NCBI GenBank assembly: GCA_019055375.1
Contig: JAHQIW010000176.1
Span: 1 to 64,000 of the forward strand
DNA: 64,000 bases
Direction of reading: 5' to 3'
DNA from: Parelaphostrongylus tenuis
Taxonomy: Eukaryota; Nematoda; Chromadorea; Rhabditida; Metastrongylidae
A model generated the notes under the pieces. It did not search any database. It saw only the letters and a list, made by a program, of their open reading frames with translations, and was not told the DNA's origin. Position 1 is the stretch's first letter, and every line of letters starts with the position of its first letter. A program made the translations under genes and the position numbers. Below are positions 25,001 through 37,900 of the stretch, piece after piece.

Positions 25001-28000
25001 AGAGGGGAAGAGGAGAGAGAGGAGAGAAGAGAGTGGACATGATTAAGTGCTAAAAAAGTGCTTCAAATTCCTTACACAGTGTCCATATTGAACGCTTGAT
25101 CTGAGAGAAAAGTCGTCTTTCGAGCTCTTTGACAAGCATAGAATCGGTAGAATCCTTCGCCTTTTCGATTTCGACCCCTCGCCATGCCACCACTCATAGT
25201 GTACGCACATACACACTTATCTGGACACTAAATAAAAAAGAAAGATGTAATAGCACAACTAAATCTATACTCTTTTTATTGCGAGTAAACTGCATCGCGA
25301 GAGCAGTTGAACTCCGGTCTCACCCTTGATGGTTGTGTATACCAAGATACTGCACTACCGGGCTCCTGCTCTATTATCAGTGTGTCAGTGATACAAGGTA
25401 TCGATGTTGTTGGCAGAAAACCGCTACCGGTTTGTTCTGGTAAGCACATATTGGCATCAAGCCCAGTTAAGCTGACAGCTACTTGATAAATGTAGTCGAC
25501 CAAAAATGCAGTGGTTAGTGCGTGGTCCCGGAGAATGCGGTATGCAGGGTCAACTCCCACCCGAGGCTTAAAGCTTGGCAAATCACTCAACATTCTTGGA
25601 TATAAAAATCATTGCCTTATGGCTCAATAATGTGAACATGGTCAGCCACAATGTAGCGTTACCACTTAGAAATTGATTCGTATAATCCGATAGAATTTCT
25701 TTACACCAGTGCTTTTAAGACTGTTCTAATGTTCTCATTATACACTAAGAATGTGGAGCGATATGCAGAACATTTGACCCCAGAAGAGAGCTGAGACCAC
25801 GTTTAACCCATACCGATGGCACGTGTTAACAAAACGAAACCGAGGCAGGCTAGGAAAGAATCGTAGCCAAGTGGTGGTTCCTGTGGGGCAGTGGTAACAT
25901 GCTCGGTACAGATGGGGCGCGGGTCAAACTCCTTGTCCGAGATCGAGAGTTTTGCAAATCACTTGACATTCTTAGATGTGTAATCAGAACATTCTATAAA
26001 ATATCTAGTCATTTAGTTGATTTTAGTCAGCTATTTTCTTCTGAAACACCTACTGTCACCTACTGTCAAGTCGACAACAATTGCGTTATTATGCTTTTAT
26101 TCCACACAGTGGAAATCTTCACATCTTCAGTTATTAATTACTGCTTACCATCCCATCCATAATACGACGAGCGTCTTCATCAGTTTTAAGCAATACTATT
26201 CCCTCCACAGAGTCCATGTCGATTAAAACATTCCTAAAAATTGTGTAAATACTAAACATCTTGAGCACTGCTGTCCATTCTATATAGAAGAACAAAGAAC
26301 TTTATACGTTGGGTACCACGTTGATTTTTCGCCTAGCACACTGCACGGTAGCTCTAGCTAGTAGGGCGCTCTTCGATGAGAATGTTGCAGTTTCTGATAA
26401 AATGTGATTTTTTTCGTCACTGAAAGCTAATGTGATCAGCAAAAGAAAGAATGTGATTGAAGAGATCCTAATAAGGCATATTAGCTTTTTTCTTCCTCAA
26501 ACCGGGTTATTTCCAAAAGCCAAAGCATATTGGAAAATGTTCCAGCAGCTTGGGTACCCCTTTAATGACCCTATGGTGCGTTTCATACTAAGTCGCGCGA
26601 CGTGAAATCTCAGTCAGCTACTGTGTGGCGACGTCGCGTCTTGTGGGAAGGCACGCAGACAGCCAGTCCAGACATGCAGGTACAGACATGCGGATGCGGC
26701 CCACCTGCGCGGCGACCGGCGCGACGCCGCATGCCTATCAACGGTAGCCCTCGATGGGGCGGACCCTTAGATACGGCCGTAGAACAACGCTTGTCATCTA
26801 GATGAAATGCGCTATCACAAAAGCGCCGTCTCGATGAACACCTCATACAGTGACCGACCATGTCACATTGCAAAGTCGACTTGCCACATTTTGGATAAAC
26901 TGAACTGAACCACGGGAACACATCCATCGTATAGTTTTGATATTTTTTCCATCGGATTATTATTTATTTCCATGTCTTAAAGCACCATCTGCACGAGAAC
27001 ACAAATCAAAGTCCAGTCCAAAAGTGATCTCACAGTCTTCTTTTATCGCCACCCTCACTTTTCTGAAAGACATCCAATCTTTATAATTGTTGTATCAATG
27101 ATCATTAAGGTGATAACCCTTGTTGGTTTGTTTGTTTGTTTCTTTTGGATTAAATAAATGAGTAGCAAAGGTGTCGAAGTAAAATAAATTATGGGACAAC
27201 CCAATAAAATAAGATATCGAATAGTCAACAAGACCATCAATAACTACCAGATCTATGTAACGGTGCTCGCAACCGCTACACTAAGCCTTAGTAGGCCGAA
27301 ACGCCGCGCAGCAAGCAGTGATACGAAAGCGACCCACGTGGTACCCAACTTTTTAAGTCAAAAAACCTACTAACCTAATGATGGTGTCGTCGACTTCTAT
27401 AATACGGAGAACTGTATCCCATTCAGACGATGGCTCATTAAGGCTCACATCATAAGGTCGGAGATCAAATCTAAGGTAAAGTCGTTGCTTTTCAGTTGTG
27501 AAGGGACAACCTATCTCATTCGCTGGAGAGGAAATTTTCATGGGTGAGTTAGTAATCATTAGAAAGTTCAAATTCTGACTACAGTTCCACGCTACCGGTT
27601 TTCAAGAAAGACTTTTTTCGGCACTGATACAAGAGGAGATTCCTTGACTTCATTCACGCATATTTTTCGCCGAACAGAGGTCTTTCCTTGACTTTAGTAA
27701 TCACTCGGTAGCGTAATCAAATTTGATTCCAACGCTGTGCTCATATCCTAGAAGACCATTTCTATGAAACGCAGTAGGTAAAATAAGTTGATCCCATCTG
27801 TGATCAAAGGGGTATTTGGCCATCCACGTGCGGCTGGCTGGGGCAGTCCGCGTGCGCTGGAGCGACGATTATCGATTCTCCGGCATATGAAAGCGTGTAT
27901 CCATATTTTATCTTTAGAGCTATTATGAACGCGTGGAGAAATACCGCGTCAGTAGTTCACGCGACCGCCTCAAGCGCACTCATGCGAATTGGCCAAAGAG

Positions 28001-31000
28001 GCCATCATCTCAGATGGGAATTCAAATTGTTATACCTACTGCGTTTCAGAGAAACGGTCTTTTAAGGAAATAAGCACAGTGGTGGAAACCATAAACAATT
28101 GCGCTATCGAATGGTTACCATAGTCCGAAGAAAGAGCTCTGTCCGCGAGAACGATGCGTGTTCAAGGTGAGAAATCTTCTCCTGTGCAACACTAGAGCTT
28201 TTTCAAAAACCCAAGACGTGGGCTGTGGCCAGAAATCTGAGGTGTCGTATGATTACTGACACTCATGTGGAAAGTTCCTCTCCTGTGGATGAGATCGCTT
28301 TTTCATTTGTCCACTCATAACTGAATTGCATGGAAAAGACACTTCTATCCGCATCTGGATATCTTCATCAGATCGTCGACACATACCTCGTAAGATGGCA
28401 TTTGGTAAAGTTCCAGTCACACCGTTTTCTCTCATTAATCGCTCGAAAACTTTATGGTCACGTTTCGAATTGAATACAAATGACGACAAGTGACGGCGAG
28501 TAGCTTCCTCAACGGCAAAGGTCCAATTTTTATCTCGCACTTTGATATGCATTCCTAAAAATAATATTAGGTCAAGGAATGTCAAAAAGCATGTAAAAGA
28601 TAAAAGCAACATATTTCAACAAACCTATAGGGCCACGAGGTAAGTGCTCAAAACTTGTCACCATTCGCGGCCAAAATCTTCAAAATCTGCGGAACATTCT
28701 CGCCAAATCTGTTTAAGAACTATATACATTCATGTCCACTAGTAACACTTTGACACTTTCGGTACCGAGGGTCGCGGCGCTAGCCCGCTCCACTGGCGCG
28801 TGGTGGCGAGCAGTTCCCCGTGCCGAGTGCTTAGTGATGCAGACTAACGGGAAGAAGGTTGCTGTTTCGGTCCCTTACTACGACGCATCACAGCAGACTT
28901 TTTTGTGTCGATAATGTTGAAAGTTCCTCTATATACGCCATTATTACAGCAAAAAAAAAAGCTCAGTTGTTTACAATTCACTACTTTTTAATACGAAACA
29001 GATGTTGAAAAGATTGTTCAGAGGAATAAACTTGCTTAAGTCACAGTATTACGATAGGAGATATGGTGTGCTGTGGTGTAATATGGTGCGTATTGAACTG
29101 AAAACATAAGGAAACTCTTTCTGAGCGCCGTTGGAAGAGGATCGAAGTATCAGTCTTCTCTCCTCGATGGTCTGCATCACTAGTACTTGGCACAAAGGAC
29201 TGCCAGCCACGCGCGCGCCGACGGGCGGGGCTAGCACCGTGACGCCGCAGTGCCCGAAGTGTGACCCTCTGGGTACCTTTTCGCTTGGAACGCTATGCAA
29301 TCAACCGTCTGGCGGAGAGTGCTCCGACGACAATATGGTAGTTTTCCAGTGTAACTCAGACTCTTGTCGTTACACTGAAGAGAGCTCAGTAAGGCTATCC
29401 GTTGTGAAAGCAGAGCCGATGCTTTCTAATGAGCACTGCAACGGTCAATTGCTTGTAAAAAGTCAGAATTTGCCAAAAATGATAATCAAGTTTTATAATG
29501 CTATGAATTGTTCGCAGAGTATTAAGAAGTTACTAACTGTAGTTGTTGATTATATCTATAATCAAAAGTCTTTTTTTTCCGTTAAACGGCACGGAATGAA
29601 AAATGAGATTTTCTCGTTGGACAAAAACATTTCGTAATAGTTTAGCGACATTCAAAGCCTAAATCTTGGGCTAGTGCTGTGCGTGCTTGTTTTTTGAAAA
29701 GGCCCTTCTAAAGCACTATAACCATCAAAATAAAATTGATGCCTTAACCACCGCCGCACGCTTTTATTTTTATCACGCATATATTCCTGGAAACACCAAA
29801 GATGTGGGTGTGTAGAGGAGATGTTCGAGTACACAGTCATACGTTTTATGTGAAATATTTTTCAGAGCGGAGAAAAATCATAAATTCAATACAAAAACTT
29901 GCACTACACAGTGAGTCACGTCGGTGCGATCGACTGGCCGAGCATCAGTTTACGGCCACGGACACAGACTAGCCGACAAGTAAATGCACGATGTATGTTA
30001 AACTTAGTTTTATTTTTCCTGCTTCACTGGAGTGACACGGCCTTTCCAGAAATTGATCACTGCGCTGGAGTCGTCGAAATTTACGCTATCGAATGGATAC
30101 TCATAATCCAAGGAAACAGCTCTGTTCTGCGAGAAATACCCGTGCGTGAAACAAAACTTTTCTTTTGGCTACTGCGCTGTAAAAAGCTTTTCTGGAAGGA
30201 AACATATTTTCGAATTTTCAGTTGAAAAGTTTTGTTTAGCAAAATAAAAACGTGATAATGATCGAAGCACGTGACGCGTTTGAAACATAGTTTTATATAT
30301 AATCCTTCGGTGCTATGAAAATGCCTCTTCGAAATCGAGCACGTAAAGCATTGCTTCAAAATTTGATTTTTCGAATGATTAGCATTCTCATTGAAAAGGG
30401 TCGTTTCTTATTCCGTGCCGTTTAACTGAGAAGAACCTAATCAAAGTTGTAAAATATGGATAAAATCAAGTACAATCGAAAATACATTCATATCGAGGCG
30501 CGCATCCAATACAGTATATCCCAGCAAACGAGTAGCGACGCGGCCAAGCTTGTATCAAAAATGATACACACGATACCCAAAGGGTCAAAAACGCTGCTAC
30601 ACTATTAGTGTCAGAGAAGATACGAAATTCTTGAAAGACATTTAAAATCTATCGCATACCTCATAACAGCGTTTTTCTTGGTCATTTCAGCGCGACTAAT
30701 TTCATTTCCAAGATCCTGTATTTTTCCAGAAATTTTGCGAGATTCGCGAACAAGCTGAAGCCGAAATATTACCTCAACATAAAAGATGAATTCCTGATTT
30801 TCTTCTTTAAGCCAAACATCAGGTGTTATAATAAACTATATTTGACAGCTGACGTGTCGGGAGTTCGCGTTCTTCAGAGCCTCGGAAAGGTCAAATTGTC
30901 CGCAATCCAATAAGCCAAACAACTTCATTACTCTTCTAGAAAAAATCACCAGACCTAGATTTCAATCGCATCAAGCACGAAATCAACTCTCAACATACTC

Positions 31001-34000
31001 ACCTCTTTTTATACGGTGTTCCACCGAATAATTAAAGTGGAGACCACCGGAAGGAGATCACATAGGCTCGTAATGCACCTTACCCATCGAAACAACAGTC
31101 TTACATACTGACTCAAATCACATGTGATAATGAGGCATTCCTCCCTGCGGTTCATAGCTGGATTGGTGGTATCAATCCAGAGTGCTTCAAGAAGTTTTCG
31201 CGCTGATGTTTTTTGTAGTCCTAGGAACTAGGTAATTGCTCGAGATTGTTAAATGAACAGTCAGATTATATAAAATTCACCCATGAGATACCAAGAAATG
31301 ATTGGCCCCTCTTGAACGTGCAAATAAGCTCAAGCGAGAGCGACTACATAACAAAGTTGTACCGATAGCCAAGTAATAAGAATTTCCTGGTTCACTATCT
31401 CTCTTCTCATCCCTCACATACGAAAAAGGCGCTAGTAAAAAACATATTTCGAGCAGCAGCCGATGTATGCACCGGGAGGAGCAGAGACTAGAATCCGTGA
31501 AACTGGCTAGGAGATAGCCACTTCTAATGGATACGAATTTGTAACCCCTCGACTTAGGTTTAGAGGAAAGAGTACGCCTTCGAACGAAAACTCGATTGAA
31601 AAGAGAGCCCGTTCATTCCCTGTTCTTTTCAAATGAGATAAGTGCAGCTATAAAACGCTGTTTGAAAAGAGCGGGTTCAGAGCAATCGGTGGCCATTATT
31701 GAAATACCACCAAATACTCTAATAGGCCAACTAGTTCGCAACCGCTTATATGACCGTCTTTGTATGATGAAAGATTGTAAAATATGTCCTGACGGCAGAG
31801 ACGGTGATTGCATGAGCGTAAGTACAGTCTACCTAATCTCTTGCAAAGCGTGTAGCGATAAATATATTGGCGAAACGGGTAGGCCGCTCTATGCTCGCAT
31901 CAGATGAACACCTAGCTGACATGCGTCTTGATAGACGGAACACCCCGCTAGGGACGCATAGAGCACAGAAGCACGACGGAGCTGATTTTGAGATCGAAGT
32001 CACCATCCTTGCGCAGGAACAAAAAACATCAGCGCGAAAAATTCTTGAAGCACTTTGGATTGATACTAGCAATCCAACGATAAACCGCAGGGAGGAATGC
32101 CCCTTTATCACACGTGATTTGAGTCAGTATATAAGACTGTTGTTCTGATGGGTAAGGTGCATTACGAGCCTATGTGATCTCCTTCCGGTGGTCTCCACTT
32201 GAATCATTCAGTGGAACACACATATGAAAAGCGGTGTATGTTGAGACTTGATTTTGTGCTTGATGCGATTGAAATCTAGGTTTGGTGATTTTTTCTAGAA
32301 GAGTAATGAAGGTGTTTGGCTTATTGGATTGCGGACAATTTCACCTTTCCAGCCTCTGATGGCGGACTGCCGAAACGTCAGCTGTCAAATAAAGTTTATT
32401 GTAACACCTCGTCTTTTGCTCGAAGAAGAAGATCAGGAATTGTATTGAAGCTTGCCGAGGTCAATAGACAGTCCGGTCCTGGGAACTGTTAAAAGATGAA
32501 TGATTAGATGCTCATTGGAATACGAAGTGAACGCATTCAATAAAAAATTGTCAACCAGTCTGCCAATGGTTAATCCTTTCCGAACTAGTATCTTTCGATT
32601 TCTCTCAGACTTTTGATAGTCATTCTATAGCTCAAATCTTAGAGATTTCAACAGTGTACTTGGCTTTTGAAGAGGAGTTAGTAGTGCACGTGTAGCAGCC
32701 AAGAAAAATTACGTTCCATCTTCGATGCGCATAATTCGTGCAGCTGGCGTGTGTTTGTCTTTTTACCAGACTTCTAGTACTTATTCCATAACTTAAATCA
32801 ACATGATTCTGAGACCAGGCTCGGTTCTTTGTCTTCACAGAGCGCTGTAAGAGCAAAAAAGTAATATTTAGCACTTGAGTATATACGCACCAAAAGCCTA
32901 TGAGCATGTAGAGGAAGCCATTTGTGTCAGAATAATTTTTGAATCTGAACTTTTTTTCTGAAACAGAAATAAAACTTCTAAGCGACGAAAATCCGCATCC
33001 TTCAAATCACGTTCCGTGCAGCGACTAAATGCTGCCTCGAGAGGATGCAATGTTCATCATTTATTTCGATTCTTTTCCCTTTTTAAGAGATCTTAACACA
33101 AGTTTCACGTACTAGAATGATTGTTTGCAGAAAAAAAAACCTTTTCTGTGTCATTATATCTCTATTAGCTTCCTGTTCCCAAGGTGAATGGCGGAATAAA
33201 CCTGCTATGACTTTCAGGCACGGACTAACAACTTCGAGTATAGTACGCAATCCTTTTTTCCGTCCTTACAGCGCTATTTGAAGACCTATACAGAAACCAA
33301 TCTTAGCTCCAGAATAATCGAGATTTAAGTTATAGAACGATCGCTGAAAGTCTAGTGAAAGACCAACCAAAGACCCCAGCTGAGCAAAAAATGCACGCCG
33401 AAGGTGAAACGTATTCAGTTGCGACACCACAGTGAAGACTTTTCAGAAAACAAATATAGGATAAAAAATCGCCGTTACTGAACCGATCCAGTGGTTAATA
33501 GAAGTCTCATGAAGTAGCTACGCCTGGCAAAAGAATTTAAAAAACGAGTGTATTCCTAAGAATGAACACCGTCCCAAAGAATTATGATCAAATACATACC
33601 TTGTTATGTCTCATAGAGGATTCCTCTTGAGCTTTCTGCAATTCATCGCGCTCTTGTTGAATCAATTGTAAACGTTCAATATATTCTGACTCCTGAAATA
33701 AACAGAATAACGACGATCGACTCAATTATCGAGTTGGTCTCTGAGGTAATGAGTTCCCCGGGATTAACAGAGAGGCATAGAAGAGACGATGAAGCATAAA
33801 GGAGCCTATAAGTTGTCCAAGTTAGAAAGCTGTACACTTGCTGACTTATTCTGTCTTTTTGTCGAAATTAAAGCAAACTAGGAAGTACTATTACGACCAC
33901 ACCTTTTCAGTGACTTCATCCATCTTTGCTTTAGTTAGCGATGCCTCTTCTTTTCGTTTTTCGCACTGAAATTCTTCCTCCAGTTTCCTTATCTGCTCGT

Positions 34001-34838
34001 TAAGAAGATCACGCCTCTTTTCGTACGAGCTTCAACAGAAACTTTAACAGAATAGAGGATGACAAAACACTGAAATATCAAAGAAAACCCACTCACATTC
34101 TATTGCTTTTTAACCTTGCTCGCTTCGCTCCATCGCTCGTTATCTCACTGCTGATGTCGCTGTACAAAATAAAAATAACATGACCACAACATAAAAGATA
34201 AAATAAAGAGCTCTCAGCGTCTATCAAACTCTGGAAGATGTACCACGTATTCGTCTTCTTCTGAGATTGTTAGAGGCCACTGAATGCATATCCGGCCTTA
34301 CAGCGACTAACGTGGCCTAGCAATAAACCGAGTCAGTGCAGCTATCGCCTCAGACAAGTCTGGTGCCAATTCTCCGGGAACGGAGGATGTATGGTTTGCT
34401 GGGCCGTGGTGCGGCTCGAACTGTCGACCATGTATGTGCCGCAAAGCACCTTTGATCATGCGCCACTGGCGCGCCTACCATAGGATAACTTAGAAAACAG
34501 ACTCTGGGCATTATACCTGATGGCAGATTTCTTTTCAGTCTTCAATTCTCTTAGCTTGGTCAAGTTGTCTGTTTCTACAGTCAGGTTTGATTGCACCGAA
34601 GAAGCCTCAGCCTCACATTCCTCAAATTTGAAATGAATGAGAAAATATTTTAAAAGATCATTTTTGGCATAATACAAAGAAAGGGATGAAAAACATACAT
34701 TTTTCTTTTGCGTGTCTTCATCGAACCGTTTTTGTAAGTGTTCCAAGTCTCTTTCAAACTTTTCTCGGTTCTTTACCGCTTCTTGAATCTCCTAAAAATG
34801 TTGGAACGTTAGCAATACAAGGCTTTTTCGATGTCTAC

Positions 34839-34877
<39 letters not shown>

Positions 34878-34937
34878 CATATATATATATATTATAATAT
34901 GTATATACGACGCATATATATGTATGTGTAATGTATA

Positions 34938-34976
<39 letters not shown>

Positions 34977-37900
34977 AGCGTTACATAAACTTTTCATTAA
35001 ACTTCTAGCCATCTATGCAACGAAAAATCTACGTTTTTTTTCCCAAATTTTCGAGAGACTAAAGTTCGAAGCATCCAGCTAGAAAAATTTATGCTCTGAC
35101 TTTCCATCAGTAAAATCAATTGAAAGCGAGGCATCGCTACTTGGAAGAACGCGTGCGACGCAGTGGTTAGAGGTGCTATAGAACGAACAGGTGGTCGATG
35201 TTCCTTTCCCTCGTCCAAGGCTCACCAAGTATTCCGTCCCTCCGAGGTCAGTGCCTGAACTGTTACCAGACTTGTCTGGAAGAATAGCAACACTGACTTG
35301 TTACATCGGTAGGCTATCGCCGTGAGTCATTGTAAAGGACACATATGCCATTAATCAGCTCAAATGAGTTGGATAAAGACGAATGCATGGCGCATCCCTC
35401 AGAGACTGAGCATCGCCGACGGATTAAATTTATATCCTGTAAAAATACATGTAACTCAAACCTCAAGAACGTCTCTCAAAGGGCACCATAACAGCATCCA
35501 GCCTATTTCACTTTGTTCTTTGCGCATATTTTGAATACTTCCTAATCGTTCACGTTCCTCCTTCATCGTTTTATATTGCCTATAAAACAAGCTAAAATCA
35601 CATGACATGGAAAGACAATCTTTGAGCCAAATGGTACTGAGTTGAGGAGAAAGTTCCCTAACATCCGCGAAAACTCAGATGTTATGTTACTTTATACACT
35701 ATCGATTGATGTAAGTTCACGGAAATACCTCAGAAACAATTCCATAGAAAACTCCCACGGAAACGCTAGTTAAAAAGCGTCTGATTCCAAAAGGTCAAGC
35801 TCCGCGATCTGTTGCACATCAAAATCTGTTTGACATAAAGATCATGATCTGCGTTTGGTGGAATTTTGAAGATGTCTTATTTCAAACTTGATCCGAATGG
35901 TTGCACCATCAATGTCGAACTCTACTCTGAGCAGCTGGACAGAGTCTATGATGCGCTGAGGAAAAGCAACAGCCATTGATTCGTCGAAAATACGCGCTGT
36001 TTCAGCAAGACAATGCCAAACCTCACACCGCAAAAAGAAAATGGAAAAGTTCCTGATAAATTGAAGGGAATCGAGGTCCTGTCGCACCCAGCCTACAGCC
36101 CAGATGATGCGTCGTTCAGTTATGGTCTTTTCCGCTCAAAGGACATTTCCTGTGTGGAAGCCCATCCGAGATAGTTGACCAAGTCAAAGCGGTATATCAG
36201 AAGTTTAGGTTGAAAGCTCAAGGAATGGCTATTTCGAGAAGATCTGGAAGTTTGCAAATCGCTGGCGAAGATCGTCGATAACGATGGTCTTTATTTTGTA
36301 GAACAGTAATTGCGCTTTTTAACAGAATTCACGTACAGTCTTTGATTTTTCAGCGGCTGCTAAGGAACTTTTTCCTCAATCTTTCATAATGATAGAGTAG
36401 CGGCTAGTGATGCAGCGCATCACTAAGCAAGGCTCTGGTTCGCATATCTTCCCAACTCCCTCTTGTAATCAATTAATCCAACGCCTAGAAACCATCTAGC
36501 TCAGCTACCTCGAAGACTGGAAGATAATCATGCCAAGCAGATCTTATATTGTCAACCCTTTGATGACCCAGTATTGGTAGGCTGGCGGTGTCTCACCGTC
36601 GCTTGCGCGGCAATCGCATGAGACGGCACCTGCACATGTCAGTGCACGCGCCTCTGGATGTCTGCGCCCGCCTGCTCATGAGGCGCGACGCTAACATTAC
36701 AGCATCTGAGTGGGATTTAACGTCGCGAGGCATGGATACAAAACGTAGCGTCTGGTCCTTAATGGATTGATCAAAGAGAAATCCTCATCCTCAAGAGGCA
36801 GCCGAGGCAACATGTGGCTTGTTTCGAAGAGTTTTGTGGAGGAAGAATGCGGGGAAGAAATCGAATGCAAGGAATCCTTGGATCCGCTCACTGAACTGTG
36901 ACTGTGGGTCATGCAGAACGTAAAATCTCATTTTGATATGTGGGAAAGGCACGTTGTAGAGCAGATGAATCTTTCATCCGTTCAATTCAAGATTCACTGA
37001 TGCCCACATAATGAAACTAGCCTAAAAAATAGTACTGAAGAAAAAACTATTGACACAAGTATTGGTTCAAAAACAAGACATTCCATTAGAGAGAAATATA
37101 TGGAGCTTGAAAGAAGAAAATCTACAACGTAATTGTAAGAGATCCATCTAGAAAAAGAGGGTGATAATACTCCAATACTTCCTGAAGACCCTACAAAACA
37201 AACTTCGCCTTCAGTGCAATGAGATAAACTAGCTATCACAGATTTTCCCGCAGTTGAAAGACAACCGAGCAAAGCTTTACATTATGAACGGCGGCTGTGC
37301 CTGACTATTGCGACCAATAGTGAGCGATAAAAATTGTGTCAGTTTCCTAATGGAAAACATCTAGCAAACACTCCGAAGAAAAAAGTTCTTGAAGCATCCT
37401 AGACGCAAAAAAAGCTCGACTAAAAAAGCCTCACCTTCTCATTTTCTCAAATTCCTCCTTCATTGATCTACAAATCGTTTCAACACCTTCAGATAGTACC
37501 TGACAATATTGGTAGCATTTTTTGGTGTGTTCCAATTCCGTTGCACACATAAAAATCTAAAAAAAATCGATTTGGCCATAATGTCCCTTAAAATAGAGCC
37601 ATTGCCCATGCATATACATCCACATATATACACATCATACATGTTGTGATTAAGCATTCATCCGCTTAAAACGTGTGGCGTATATACAAAGGCTAGTGAC
37701 GCAGTGTAACACTAAGTAAGGTGATAATCGATGCACTGGCTCGATCACCTCTTGAACACTCTCTTGCAACCACTTCATGAACGCCCTGAGCCTTTCGGAA
37801 CCGTGGACCCACCGCCTCCTGCATCTCTAACCTCCACTGTGGCAACGGTGGACGGTCTGCTCCACCTCCTCTGCATCTTCAACCACTAGTGTGTGAAACG

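Noticed and set aside
29131..29637. 168-codon plus-strand open frame
   Set aside because: Its first third is the right arm of the GC-rich inverted-repeat element and the rest is AT-rich intron sequence of smc-6 with no conserved motif.
34686..35012. Overlapping open frames encoding Ile-Tyr repeats
   Set aside because: A translation of the AT microsatellite on both strands.
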